DNA from: Campylobacter concisus
GTDB taxonomy: Bacteria; Campylobacterota; Campylobacteria; Campylobacterales; Campylobacteraceae
Direction: 5' to 3'
Assembly (NCBI RefSeq): GCF_002913715.1
Contig: NZ_PPCE01000009.1
Coordinates: forward strand, 372,001-436,000
Length of the DNA: 64,000 nucleotides
Position 1 is the first letter of the stretch. Every line of letters begins with the position of its first letter. A program made the translations under genes and the position numbers. Below the pieces are notes generated by a model. It searched no databases. It was not told the DNA's origin and worked only from the letters and a program-made list of their open reading frames with translations. Of the stretch, positions 26,895-35,963 are shown in pieces.

Positions 26895-27402
26895 TAGGCT
26901 TTTGATTTGCTATTTTGTGCTTTGGCTGGCTCTTAGCGCGGTTGGCAAATTTATATCAAATCAATTTTTTATAAGCTCACAAATTTCATTTTTTGCCTCG
27001 CTTGTCATCCTAACGGCTAGTTTTTTTGCCTACAAAAACCGCATAAATTCTAGACTAGAAAACGCTAGAGATGAAATTTTAGCCAAGATAGAAGAAGAGG
27101 ACGAAGAGGATGAAGAAATTTTGTCCCAAAATGAGGCAAAAGAGCTTAGCCTAAAAGATGAAAAAGCAAGGCTAAAAAAGCAGAAATTTTCATTTAAAGA
27201 TAAGAGTTTCGCAGCAGCCTTTATGCCTTACCGCTTAGTGGCTTATGCGATACTTTTTTTTGGATTTATTTTTTTAAAAAATGAAAATTTACTAAATGTG
27301 TCTGGCTTTTTAGTTGGGCTTGCTCCGATGCCAATTGGCGCATTTATTTTTGGGCTTATGGAGAATAAATTTAATACCACAAAGGATACTGATGGCAAGT
27401 AG
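26878..27402 (+). CDS. Integral membrane protein of unknown function
   Basis: A protein of ~174 aa with two N-terminal hydrophobic segments (7-25 and 34-52), a charged cytoplasmic middle (Glu/Asp then Lys-rich, ~60-110), and two further hydrophobic segments in the C-terminal third. No motif I can name. C. jejuni has an integral-membrane gene at the same place as I recall. The start is ATG at 26878 or 26881 (adjacent Met codons) within the end of the AtpZ-like gene. The annotated stop overlaps the MFS gene start by 11 bases. Confidence 0.75.
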   Translation: MMRTISRLLICYFVLWLALSAVGKFISNQFFISSQISFFASLVILTASFFAYKNRINSRLENARDEILAKIEEEDEEDEEILSQNEAKELSLKDEKARLKKQKFSFKDKSFAAAFMPYRLVAYAILFFGFIFLKNENLLNVSGFLVGLAPMPIGAFIFGLMENKFNTTKDTDGK

Positions 27403-28636
27403 CTTTAGGATCATCCGCTCAATGGGACCGCTATTTTTGGGCATGAGTTTGCTTTTTATCGGAAATGGCCTAGTCATCGCATCTTGTAGCGCACTTCTTA
27501 AGCAAAATGGAGTGGGCGAGCTAGAGATTGGATTAATTAACACGGGCTTTTTTGTAGGTGCGTTAATTAGCACCATTACAGCTCACAGAGTCATCTCAAC
27601 TACTGGCCACATAAGAGCATTTGCCATCTTTTCAGCCATTTTTGCAGTTTCAGCTATGCTTCATGCGGTAAATCAAAATTTAGTATTTTGGGCGATATTG
27701 CGTGCATTTTTGGGATATTGCTACTACGCGCTTTTGATGGTTATAGAAAGCTGGCTAAATGCAAAAATTCCAAACAAAATAAGATCTCGTGTGATAGCCT
27801 TTTATGAAGGCGTTTTTTACACAAGTTTTGGACTTGGCATTTTGATCTTAGCGCTTAACCTTAATATCTTTGAAATTTTCATCATAAGTGCAGCTTTTAT
27901 CATGCTCTCAAGCATTCCATTAAATTTGATCCGTATAAATCAGCCTCAAATCCCAGAGCGTCAGCCCATAAACATCCCAAAAATTTTTGGTATCGTCCCG
28001 CTCGCTCTTGTTGGCGCGCTCATTGCAGGCTTAGCAATAAACGGCTTTTTTTCGATGGCAAGCCTTTTTGTCTTGCTTCAAGGATACGGCACAAAAGAGG
28101 CATCTTTTTTTATGACGGTTGCGATGATTGGAGGCTTTTTGGCTCAAGTTTTTATCGGTAGTTTCTCTGATAGATATGGTAGAAGGCCAGCTATTTTGCT
28201 TTGTAGTAGCGTGGCTTTAATAAGTGCGGTTTTGTTTTTGCTAAATGGCAAAAATTTAATGGTTGAATATCTGCTTTCATTCTTTTTTGGAGCTGGAATT
28301 TTTTGCACATATGGACTTTCTCTGGCTAGGGCAAATGATGAGATCACAGACAAGACAAAGAGTGTGCAAGTCGCACGTGCCTTGCTATTTAGCTACTCTT
28401 TGGCTTCGCTTTTCTCACCGCTTCTTATGAGCTATGCGATGAAAATTTTTGGAGCATTTGGCTTTATCTATGTTTATTTGGTGCTTTTTGCTGGTCTTAT
28501 TTCATTTGCGCTAACGCAAAAAACTATACCACAACACATGAGAAAAGAGTATAACGACAGGCTCGTTGCAAGAACGGCTGGCATAGCTACTATTGAGCAA
28601 AATGGAAATTTTGCCGATAGAGAAAATAAAAAGTAG
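27392..28636 (+). CDS. Major facilitator superfamily transporter
   Basis: A 414-aa carrier with twelve hydrophobic segments. The loop-2 type signature is relaxed, but GSFSDRYGRRPAILL in the second half (loop 8) is a clear MFS A-motif repeat. The C-terminal tail is short and hydrophilic. The substrate is not evident. I start it at the ATG at 27392 (MASSFRIIRSMG), which leads directly into the first helix, rather than at 27314, which is inside the previous gene. Next gene four bases downstream. Confidence 0.88.
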   Translation: MASSFRIIRSMGPLFLGMSLLFIGNGLVIASCSALLKQNGVGELEIGLINTGFFVGALISTITAHRVISTTGHIRAFAIFSAIFAVSAMLHAVNQNLVFWAILRAFLGYCYYALLMVIESWLNAKIPNKIRSRVIAFYEGVFYTSFGLGILILALNLNIFEIFIISAAFIMLSSIPLNLIRINQPQIPERQPINIPKIFGIVPLALVGALIAGLAINGFFSMASLFVLLQGYGTKEASFFMTVAMIGGFLAQVFIGSFSDRYGRRPAILLCSSVALISAVLFLLNGKNLMVEYLLSFFFGAGIFCTYGLSLARANDEITDKTKSVQVARALLFSYSLASLFSPLLMSYAMKIFGAFGFIYVYLVLFAGLISFALTQKTIPQHMRKEYNDRLVARTAGIATIEQNGNFADRENKK

Positions 28637-28639
28637 AAA

Positions 28640-30289
28640 ATGAACGTAGGAAATTCTTTGAATATATCAAATACTTCGGTTCAAACTGGACAAAATACTG
28701 CTCAAAATGTGCCAGTTCGTAAAAATGAAGGCTCGCTTTTTAAAAATCAGCCAAGCGTACAAACGCCTAGTGAGCAGAGCATTTCAGAGACACTTGATAA
28801 TGTTGGAAAACTCGTTGCAAGAGTACTTGATGATCTAAAAAGTGCTTCAAGTCTTAGCAGGGCTGAACAAATTTTATCTCAGGCAAAAGACACGAAAATC
28901 GCTCCAAATTTAGCCAGCGAGCTATCAGACCTTGCAAAAAGTTTAGAAGCAGAAGCAGCGCAAAATGAAAATAGTGAGATAAAGAGCCTTGCACTAAAGC
29001 TAAAAGAATTTCTAAAACCAATAGCCGATCTAAAAGCCGGCTCACTAAATGATCAGATCAAAAACTCAGGCGTAATGCTTGAAGCAAATTTAAAAGACGC
29101 ACTTAGCCCAGAGAAGCTTCCAAGCTCGGTTCAGAAGCTACTAAGCGATATAAAAAATCTCTCAAGCGGGAATTTACTAAATCAAATTTTAACCCTAAAT
29201 GATGAAAAATTAGACAATCAAAATTCTTTTTCAAAACTTGCTTCTATACTTGAAAAAGCGAGCAATGACGCAAAAAACATCCTTGATAACTCAAGCATAA
29301 AAACCCTTTTAAAAGATGTTGATAAGCTTGATAGTGTGGTTAAATTTTTAGATAAAAATTTTTCAAAAGATCAAAATGGCGAGCTAGTAAAAAATCAAAT
29401 AGGCAAAATGCAAAATTTCATCTCAAATTTAAGCGAGAAAGTCGCAAGCCTAGCAAATGAAAAGCTAAATCAAAATTTTGGTTTTAGCCAAAATCACAAA
29501 GAGCTAAAAACTATCCTTGATAGCATAAAAAACGATCTAAAAACGCTAAATAATATAGGCGATGAAGCAGGGCTTGTAAAGGCATTTAATGAGATGAGCG
29601 ATGTTTCAAAGGATGGTAGCTTGCAAGATAAGCTCCAAAGCGCGGCGAGGCGTCTTGCTCATAGCCTAAGTCTTGCTGATGCTAAGGCAAGTTTGGCTAA
29701 AAATGAACTAAGTGAGAGCAAGGCGCTTTTAAAGCAGTTAAATCTCGCTACAAACGATATAAATAACATTACGATTAAAAATAGCAGCGAAATTTCAAAG
29801 GTGCTAAGCCAAGATATAAAAAGTACACTTTTAAATATCAGTGAAAAGAGTCAAAATCCGCAAAGCGTAAATGCTGCAAATAAGATGATTTCGCAGATCG
29901 AGATGCATCAAATGATATCAAGCCTTCAAGGCGGGATCCAAACTTATATGCCTTATATTTGGGACGGCGTTGAGGGTGGAAATATCGCATTTAAGCAAGG
30001 CAAAAAGGATAAATTTTACGCTCAGATCGATCTAAATTTTAAGAAATTTGGACAGATAAATGTGATGGTTGGACTTATTGATAAAAGGTATATTGATCTT
30101 TCGGTAGCTACGCAAACAAATGAGTTTAAGGAGCTCATCCTCTCAAACTCTAGCGAATTAAAGCAAGCAATATCAAAGCTTGGACTCATAGTTTCAAACT
30201 TTAATATCAAAACTTTGTCAAAAGTAAAGCTAAATGATAGATTTAAAAAATTTGGTGGCCTTGATGTGGGCTTTGATAAGAAAATTTAA
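28640..30289 (+). CDS. FliK-like flagellar hook-length control protein candidate
   Basis: A 549-aa protein, strongly helical and rich in Ser/Asn/Lys over residues 1-430, without a signal peptide. The C-terminal ~110 residues (from about 430) resemble the Flg_hook domain of FliK: MISSLQGGIQ...LNFKKFGQINVMVGLIDKRYIDLSVATQ...ELKQAISKLGLIVSNFNIKTL. FliK is exported by the flagellar type III system and sets hook length by switching FlhB specificity. The next gene is an FlhB C-terminal homologue sharing one base, which fits well. Other epsilonproteobacterial FliK genes lie elsewhere, so this may be a second hook-domain protein. Confidence 0.6.
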   Translation: MNVGNSLNISNTSVQTGQNTAQNVPVRKNEGSLFKNQPSVQTPSEQSISETLDNVGKLVARVLDDLKSASSLSRAEQILSQAKDTKIAPNLASELSDLAKSLEAEAAQNENSEIKSLALKLKEFLKPIADLKAGSLNDQIKNSGVMLEANLKDALSPEKLPSSVQKLLSDIKNLSSGNLLNQILTLNDEKLDNQNSFSKLASILEKASNDAKNILDNSSIKTLLKDVDKLDSVVKFLDKNFSKDQNGELVKNQIGKMQNFISNLSEKVASLANEKLNQNFGFSQNHKELKTILDSIKNDLKTLNNIGDEAGLVKAFNEMSDVSKDGSLQDKLQSAARRLAHSLSLADAKASLAKNELSESKALLKQLNLATNDINNITIKNSSEISKVLSQDIKSTLLNISEKSQNPQSVNAANKMISQIEMHQMISSLQGGIQTYMPYIWDGVEGGNIAFKQGKKDKFYAQIDLNFKKFGQINVMVGLIDKRYIDLSVATQTNEFKELILSNSSELKQAISKLGLIVSNFNIKTLSKVKLNDRFKKFGGLDVGFDKKI

Positions 30290-30549
30290 TGCAAGTAAAT
30301 AAGAAAAAAGCAGTAGCTCTTGGCTACAACAGATCTAAAGATAATGCTCCAAGAGTGCTGGCTAGTGGCGCTGGTGAGATAGCAAATAGAATAATTGATC
30401 TTGCAAAAGAGCATGATATACCGATCAAAGAGGATCCTGATCTTATTGAAATTTTAAGCAAGGTTGAAGTTGATCAAGAAATTCCACCAAATTTATATAA
30501 AGCTGTTGCTGAAATTTTTAGCTTTTTATATAAGATCACAAAGAAATAA
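30289..30549 (+). CDS. flhX: FlhX: stand-alone homologue of the FlhB C-terminal domain
   Basis: An 86-aa soluble protein that matches the part of FlhB after the NPTH autocleavage site: KKAVALGYNRSKDNAPRVLASGAGEIA, then ...LAKEHDIPIKEDPDLIEIL. Campylobacterota have such an extra copy (FlhX in H. pylori), which can partly replace the FlhB C-terminal fragment in export-gate switching. The ATG overlaps the stop of the FliK-like gene by one base, so the two are translationally linked. Full length for FlhX. Confidence 0.85.
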   Translation: MQVNKKKAVALGYNRSKDNAPRVLASGAGEIANRIIDLAKEHDIPIKEDPDLIEILSKVEVDQEIPPNLYKAVAEIFSFLYKITKK

Positions 30550-30582
30550 TCTATAAATTTGCTTAAAAATTAGCAAGTCATA

Positions 30583-30610
30583 TAAAGAGTAGCAGGGATA
30601 TTGACGATAT
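30583..30610 (+). promoter_or_regulatory. Possible sigma-28 (FliA) promoter upstream of cheBR
   Basis: TAAAG at 30583-30587 and CGATAT at 30605-30610 resemble the TAAA / CGATA elements of flagellar sigma-28 promoters with about the right spacing. They lie ~50 bases before the cheB start. One base longer spacing than the E. coli consensus makes this tentative. Confidence 0.35.
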
Positions 30611-30661
30611 ACAAAAAAGTGGCGTAAGCTAAATATTAAATTAAAATTTTAAAGGCTATTT

Positions 30662-31231
30662 GTGGCACAAAAATTAATATTAATAGGGGCGTCTACTGGC
30701 GGGCCTGGGCATTTAAAAAAGTTATTAAAAAATGTAAAACTAAATGGAGCTATTATCGTGATAGCCCAGCACATGAATAAAATGTTTATAAACTCTTTTG
30801 CTATGCAAATCGGAAAAGAGTGTGGCTTGGATGTTGAAATTTTAAATGAGAGGAAAATTTTAAAAGAAAATACCGTATATGTCTGTGAACAAAATGTAGT
30901 GGTATCACCAAATTTACCAATTAGTGCAAAGCCAAATACAGAAGAAAAGACTATATATACGCCAAATGTTGATGTGTTGTTTAAATCTGGAGTTGGAATT
31001 TGCAAAAGCGCAAATGTCCTAGCTATCTTGCTAACTGGCATCGGAGATGATGGTGCATCTGGGCTTGATAAGCTTTATAAGGCCGGAGCAAAATGTATAG
31101 CTGAAAATGAAGAGAGCGCGATAGTTTATGGCATGCCAAAACGTGCAAAAGAGCTAAATCAAAGCTTAAAATCATTAAATCTAACTATGATAAAAAAAGA
31201 GCTGGAGGATTTTTTAAATGCTATTAACTAA
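30662..31231 (+). CDS. cheB: Chemotaxis protein-glutamate methylesterase CheB (no receiver domain)
   Basis: CheB removes methyl esters from (and deamidates) chemoreceptor glutamates. The 189-aa protein is the catalytic domain only: Ser in GASTGGPGHLKKLL, His in AQHMNKMF, and Asp in LLTGIGDDGASGL form the catalytic triad. The phosphorylatable receiver domain of enteric CheB is absent, as in C. jejuni. The start is a GTG at 30662. Its last bases overlap the cheR start by 14 nt, so the pair is coupled. Confidence 0.95.
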   Translation: MAQKLILIGASTGGPGHLKKLLKNVKLNGAIIVIAQHMNKMFINSFAMQIGKECGLDVEILNERKILKENTVYVCEQNVVVSPNLPISAKPNTEEKTIYTPNVDVLFKSGVGICKSANVLAILLTGIGDDGASGLDKLYKAGAKCIAENEESAIVYGMPKRAKELNQSLKSLNLTMIKKELEDFLNAIN

Positions 31232-32042
31232 TGACGCAAAAGATACAAAAACAATGCAAACAAATACTCCACAAGATATGGATAGTTTTAATGAATTTAT
31301 GAACGTTATCAAAACCCTTTGCGGAGTTGATCTGGAGCCAAAAAGAGATATTACGTTGCAGCGAATTACCATTTTTATTAGAGATCGTCAGATAAAAAGC
31401 TTTAAAGATCTTGTTTCGATGATAAGATATAACTCAAGCTTACGACAAGACATTTTAAATCTAGTAACTGTAAATGAGACTTATTTTTATAGAGAGTTGC
31501 CTCAACTTAAAGATGTGATCTATTACGCAAAGGAGCTTGGAGGAGCTAGAATTTTGTGTGCTCCTTGCTCTACTGGAGATGAGTCATATTCGCTTGCGAT
31601 GCTTGCTTATGAGATGGGATTTAAACAGCATGAAATTTCAATCGTAGGTATAGATATAAACTCAGAAGCCATAGCAAGCTGTCAAAATGGTATTTTTAGT
31701 GAGAGGAGCTTGCACAGATTAAGCGATTTTCAAAAAGAGAGATTTTTTACAAAAGTCGATGATAGATTTAAGATAAAAAAAGAAAATTTACCAAGGTGTG
31801 AGTTTAAAATTTTAAATGTTTTTGATGATGCTATTTTTAATCTAGGAAAATTTGATATCGTGCTTTCAAGAAATATGATGATCTATTTTGATGATGATTT
31901 TAGATTAAAATGTGTTGAGAGGCTTCATAAATTACTTAAGCCAGATGGTAGGCTTTACGCTGGGCACGCTGATCTTGTGCCTTACACTCCAGCTTATGAA
32001 AAGCGCTTTTCAAATGGAACTACCTACTATCTAAAAAAATAA
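31218..32042 (+). CDS. cheR: Chemotaxis protein methyltransferase CheR
   Basis: CheR methylates chemoreceptor glutamates with S-adenosylmethionine. The 274-aa protein has the N-terminal helical domain (to ~90) and VNETYFYRE, typical of CheR. The SAM site is ILCAPCSTGDESYSLAML, and the catalytic-region IVLSRNMMIYF, equivalent to the usual NVLIYF, follows. The extreme N-terminus is uncertain: ATG at 31218 or one of the in-frame Met codons up to ~31280. Followed by a terminator-like hairpin shared with the convergent MFS gene. Confidence 0.95.
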   Translation: MLLTNDAKDTKTMQTNTPQDMDSFNEFMNVIKTLCGVDLEPKRDITLQRITIFIRDRQIKSFKDLVSMIRYNSSLRQDILNLVTVNETYFYRELPQLKDVIYYAKELGGARILCAPCSTGDESYSLAMLAYEMGFKQHEISIVGIDINSEAIASCQNGIFSERSLHRLSDFQKERFFTKVDDRFKIKKENLPRCEFKILNVFDDAIFNLGKFDIVLSRNMMIYFDDDFRLKCVERLHKLLKPDGRLYAGHADLVPYTPAYEKRFSNGTTYYLKK

Positions 32043-32051
32043 AAATTTGCC

Positions 32052-32077
32052 AAGTCGCCTTTTAACTTAGGCGACTT
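32052..32077. terminator. Terminator between cheR and the MFS gene
   Basis: AAGTCGCCT (32052-32060) pairs with AGGCGACTT (32069-32077) across an 8-base loop. On the minus strand it is followed by TGGCAAATTTTTATTTTTT, a good T-run for the MFS unit. On the plus strand the downstream bases are only AT-rich. Confidence 0.7.
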
Positions 32078-32090
32078 AATTTAAAATTAA

Positions 32091-33287
32091 TCACCTTATT
32101 TTGTAGCTTTTTAATACTATGTGATAGTAAAAAGCCCCTATAAAAAAGAGGCTTCCCATAAATATCGCAATCATCTCAACGCTAAATCCAATATCATAAA
32201 GCAGTCCAATGACAAATGAAATGAGAGCGCTAAAGCCAAGAAAAACCATATCGTTATATGCAATCACTCGGCCATAAAATTCTTTTTTGCAGTTTTGCTG
32301 AAGCATCGTATAGGTGTAGCTCCAAAGGCTTGATGTACAAAATCCAGCAAAGATAATGCCAATAAGCGATAGATAAAAATTCCAAAGCGACAAAGCCCAA
32401 ATAATGATACCAAGGCCTTGACCGATATATACGAAAATAAGCGTGTTTTTATTTATAAATTTACTAAGTATGGCTGGAGCAAACATAAGCGAAATGGACC
32501 TTGAGGTATTTAATAGTCCTATAATTAATGATGTCGAGAGTAAATTTGCATATTTGTAATCAGCCAAAAGTGCGATCAATGCGTCATAAGCGGTAATGCC
32601 AACAAAGGCGTGCAAAAATATAAGATGCACGATGAGTCTATTTTCTTTTAAATACATAAGTCCATTTTTTAGCATTTTTAGTGGTTTTTCTATAAATTCT
32701 GGCTTTAGACCTTGTAAATTTAAAAAATATAAAAATCCAAAGCTAAGAATGTATAGTATGCCATCAAGCAAAAAGGCGCTTTTAATGCCAAAAAAGTGTA
32801 TATAAACTCCAGCTAGCCCCATGCCAGCGGTATATGAGACCGCCCAGATGATAGAGTGGATCTCGTTTGCGAGTTTGAGATTTTCTTTGCTTAAAATTTT
32901 TGGCAGCACGCTCATCTCTACTTGAAAATACATTCCGCCAGTGCCATTTCTAACAAAAATGATAAGTAAAAGTAGCCATAAAAAATCAAGTGAGTCTATA
33001 AAAAGAAGCATAAAAACGCTTATCGTTTCAACTGCCATCATGATGACAAGCATTGGTTTTGGGCTAAATTTATCAACTAGAATTCCACTAAACGGAGCTA
33101 TAACAACACCTGGGATAAATGCCATCGCTGCACTTAGTGTGATCGCCCAAACAGGAGCATCAAGCTTGATAAGAAGCGTAAAAATACCTGTGTGCGAAAA
33201 CCATACGCCAAAATAGCATATAAGCTGAATGATGCTTAAGAGGCGAAAATTTTTCTCTTCTTTTAAAAGTTTAAGATATTCTTTCAA
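32091..33287 (-). CDS. MFS transporter (permease of the EntS/MFS-3 type)
   Basis: A 398-aa carrier with ~11-12 hydrophobic segments. The N-terminal half has GILVDKFSPKPMLVIMM (loop 2-3 motif), and the second half runs through GRVIAYNDMVFLG, which is shared with exporters of the enterobactin-exporter/macrolide class. Its substrate is not clear. It begins one base after the stop of the NlpE-like lipoprotein gene, so it belongs to an envelope-stress or efflux unit with it. Confidence 0.85.
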   Translation of the reverse strand: MKEYLKLLKEEKNFRLLSIIQLICYFGVWFSHTGIFTLLIKLDAPVWAITLSAAMAFIPGVVIAPFSGILVDKFSPKPMLVIMMAVETISVFMLLFIDSLDFLWLLLLIIFVRNGTGGMYFQVEMSVLPKILSKENLKLANEIHSIIWAVSYTAGMGLAGVYIHFFGIKSAFLLDGILYILSFGFLYFLNLQGLKPEFIEKPLKMLKNGLMYLKENRLIVHLIFLHAFVGITAYDALIALLADYKYANLLSTSLIIGLLNTSRSISLMFAPAILSKFINKNTLIFVYIGQGLGIIIWALSLWNFYLSLIGIIFAGFCTSSLWSYTYTMLQQNCKKEFYGRVIAYNDMVFLGFSALISFVIGLLYDIGFSVEMIAIFMGSLFFIGAFYYHIVLKSYKIR

Positions 33288-33288
33288 C

Positions 33289-34491
33289 TTATTGATTCCA
33301 CATTAGCGTTATTTGCTCTATCTTTGTTTCATCTGGGATATCGTTTAGGCTTGTTATCTCTTTGGCAAGTGGATTTTTTAGTGTGATTAACATATCGTGG
33401 CTATCTATTTTTAGATAGATATTGTTTTTATCGCTACTAAATTTAGAGATAACGAGAGAATTTTTTATATCTTTGAAATTTGATTTAAGGCTGATATTTT
33501 CTGGAGTTTTAAACTCATTTGAATAAATTTCAATGCTTGTGATAATGCCATTTAATAAGGTGTATTCAAAAATTCTTTCACTTTTACTTGTTACGATGTA
33601 GCTGTTTTCTTTTTTTGTATTATCTCGTTTTATGTTTTTTGAGCCATAAATTTTTATCACATCTCTATTTGCTGATTCGTTTGTCAGCTCTGCAAAAAAG
33701 CCTTTACCAAAGAGATTTTTTTGATCTTTATCTTTTTTATATCGTCCGCTTATGTGAGCATTTTTACAAATTTTGTCATTTGCTACTAGAAAAATTGCAT
33801 TATTTATCCTGTGTATGCTTAGAGCAATTCCTTTTTCATCTAAAAGGTAAAAAATTCCCTTGTCGTAAAGTAGCTCAGAGCTAAACTCGCAAAGTGGCGA
33901 GCCATTTTTTAACGATGAATAAAAACTTATTTTCGCACCATTTTTACTTGGCACGATTACAATGTCTAAAAAGTTATCTTTGCTTTTAAATTTATAAAAT
34001 TTAGCAAAAAAACTATCTTTGTAAGCTTTATTTACCGGCTCGAAATTATAAATTTGAGCTAGCACGCCAACTCGCTTATTTTTCTTATCATCAAGCTGAA
34101 GAAGTGAGTTTTTATTTGGCGCAAAGTAGCTAAGATTGCCATTTTCATCTTTTAAAATGATAGCACTATCATCAACATCAAACGTACCATTTTTTTCAAT
34201 CAAGCTTACTTCTTTATCCATAGTAAGCATTGTTTTTGTGTAGGTTTTATCTTTATTTAGCGTAATGATAGTTTTTATGCCTTCGCAATTTGGGCAAGGC
34301 AAAATAGTGTGAAAACTACTATAAATTGAGTTTGGAAGTATTAGCTTTTCTGGCTTTTTGGATGTATTTGCCTGAACTAGTGGCTTGTCTTCTTTTACTG
34401 TATTTTGTGTGCTTTGTTTTGGCTCTAAATTTTCATTTTTTGCGCAGCCAAGGATGAAAAATGAGATAAGTATGGCAAAAAGATATTTCAT
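33289..34491 (-). CDS. NlpE-like lipoprotein with long C-terminal extension
   Basis: A ~400-aa outer-membrane lipoprotein candidate: signal with ISFFILGC so that Cys is lipidated, a Lys/Thr/Ser-rich linker, then an NlpE-N domain (residues ~55-140) with the diagnostic LPCPNCEGIKTIITL and K...TY pattern. NlpE in E. coli senses copper or misfolded lipoprotein and activates Cpx. The PC..C cysteine pair is present. The remaining ~250 residues are beta-rich and unlike short NlpE. The start at ATG 34491 follows a rare upstream Met by two codons. Second in an operon of two NlpE-like genes. Confidence 0.75.
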   Translation of the reverse strand: MKYLFAILISFFILGCAKNENLEPKQSTQNTVKEDKPLVQANTSKKPEKLILPNSIYSSFHTILPCPNCEGIKTIITLNKDKTYTKTMLTMDKEVSLIEKNGTFDVDDSAIILKDENGNLSYFAPNKNSLLQLDDKKNKRVGVLAQIYNFEPVNKAYKDSFFAKFYKFKSKDNFLDIVIVPSKNGAKISFYSSLKNGSPLCEFSSELLYDKGIFYLLDEKGIALSIHRINNAIFLVANDKICKNAHISGRYKKDKDQKNLFGKGFFAELTNESANRDVIKIYGSKNIKRDNTKKENSYIVTSKSERIFEYTLLNGIITSIEIYSNEFKTPENISLKSNFKDIKNSLVISKFSSDKNNIYLKIDSHDMLITLKNPLAKEITSLNDIPDETKIEQITLMWNQ

Positions 34492-34539
34492 TTGCAACTC
34501 CTTAAAAATTGCAAAATTATATCATTTTGCCTTTAAAAT

Positions 34540-34968
34540 TTATTTTACGCGTTTAAAGATGTATTTATCTTTTAGCTCGCCAGTGACCTCTTTTTGATCC
34601 ATATCTAGCATTTTTAGGTTCTCACCTTCTATTTTATAAAAGCTCTTTTCTTTATACTCATCAATCGTTGTTATCACACCATTTTCGATTGAGTATTTGC
34701 CTTTACTAACGGCTTTGTAGTTGTCTTTTGACTTATAGTCCATTACGCTTTCAAATGTGCCATCTTTTTTTAATGTTAAGCGTGAATCAACACCCATGCA
34801 GCTAGCGCAAGGTAAAAATGCTTTATAAGTGCCCTCGATACTGCTAATTGGAGCTTCGCAGCTACTTTTTACTTCACATTTGCCTTGTGGGACGTTTGCA
34901 TTTTGGCTAGATGAGGCACAACCTGCCAAAAGTAGGGCCGCACTTAGTGCAAATATAAAATTTTTCAT
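34540..34968 (-). CDS. NlpE-like lipoprotein, short
   Basis: A 142-aa lipoprotein with signal ending LLAGC (Cys17 acylated) and an NlpE-N domain from about residue 45: GTYKAFLPCASCMGVDSRLTLKKDGTFESV. The Pro-Cys-x-x-Cys matches the copper/redox pair of NlpE. Other cysteines at ~31 and 38 (GKCEVKSSCEAP) may add a metal site. First gene of the unit that continues with the long NlpE-like gene (48 bases on) and the MFS carrier. Divergent from the SPFH gene, with an ~80-bp shared promoter region. Confidence 0.85.
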   Translation of the reverse strand: MKNFIFALSAALLLAGCASSSQNANVPQGKCEVKSSCEAPISSIEGTYKAFLPCASCMGVDSRLTLKKDGTFESVMDYKSKDNYKAVSKGKYSIENGVITTIDEYKEKSFYKIEGENLKMLDMDQKEVTGELKDKYIFKRVK

Positions 34969-35048
34969 GCTAATCCTTTTTGAAAATAAAATTTAAAATG
35001 TATTATAATACTTAAGAAAATAACAAATTATAAATTAAAGGAGTAAAA

Positions 35049-35963
35049 ATGCAAATCGAAGCATTTGGCGTTTTAGTCGTAGTTCTGGTTATCTTTGCGT
35101 TCTTGTTTTTAAAGGCTGGTATCAAGATCGTCTCACAAGCTGATAATCTACTCATTGAGCGACTTGGCAAATTTCACAAAGTGCTTGACGGTGGATTTCA
35201 CATAATCATCCCATTTGTCGATCAAATAAGAGCGATAATCACCGTAAAAGAGCAGCTTGTAGACATCACAAAACAGCAAGTCATCACAAAAGATAACGTT
35301 AATATAAGCGTCGATGGTATCGTCTTTTTAAAGGTTTTTGATGCAAAAATGGCGGTTTATAATGTCGATAACTACAAGCGTGCCATTGCAAATTTAGCTA
35401 TGACTACGCTTCGTGGCGAGATCGGCGCGATGAATCTTGATGATACACTAAGCTCACGTGACCGCCTAAATGCCGCACTTCAAGTGGCTCTTGGCGACGC
35501 CGCTGGCAACTGGGGTGTAAAGATCATGCGTGTAGAAATTTCTGAAATTTCTGTCCCACTTGGCATCGAAGAGGCGATGAATATGCAGATGAAAGCTGAG
35601 CGTGAAAAACGTGCGATCGAGCTAAAAGCCTTGGCTGAAAAAGAGGCGCTAATACGCAATGCCGAAGCGTTAAAACAAGAAAAAGTGCTTCAAGCAGAGG
35701 CTATAGAGCGTATGGCTGATGCAAAAAAATACGAGCAAATCGCTATCGCAACGGCTCAAAAAGAGGCTATGGATATGATAAATGATAGTATGAGCAAAAA
35801 TGCAAATGCAGCAGAATTTTTGCTAGCGCGCGATAGAGTCGGGGCATTTAGCGAGCTAGCTAAAAATAGCTCAAAAGATAAAATTTTAGTCCCTTACGAG
35901 GCGACTGAGCTTATTGGCTCACTTAGCGTTTTGAAAAATTTCCTAGCTAAGGATAAGGCGTGA
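35049..35963 (+). CDS. SPFH/Band 7 (stomatin-like) membrane protein
   Basis: A 304-aa protein with one N-terminal membrane helix (~6-24) and a Band-7/SPFH domain (IVSQADNLLIERLGKFHKVLDGGFHIIIPFVDQI; VSVDGIVFLKV-like). A coiled-coil C-terminal half follows that is typical of QmcA/stomatins (MKAEREKRAIELKALAEKEA). Such proteins form large membrane rings or rafts that influence neighbours such as FtsH. The GTGA overlap with the NfeD gene is the classical SPFH-NfeD pair. Confidence 0.93.
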   Translation: MQIEAFGVLVVVLVIFAFLFLKAGIKIVSQADNLLIERLGKFHKVLDGGFHIIIPFVDQIRAIITVKEQLVDITKQQVITKDNVNISVDGIVFLKVFDAKMAVYNVDNYKRAIANLAMTTLRGEIGAMNLDDTLSSRDRLNAALQVALGDAAGNWGVKIMRVEISEISVPLGIEEAMNMQMKAEREKRAIELKALAEKEALIRNAEALKQEKVLQAEAIERMADAKKYEQIAIATAQKEAMDMINDSMSKNANAAEFLLARDRVGAFSELAKNSSKDKILVPYEATELIGSLSVLKNFLAKDKA

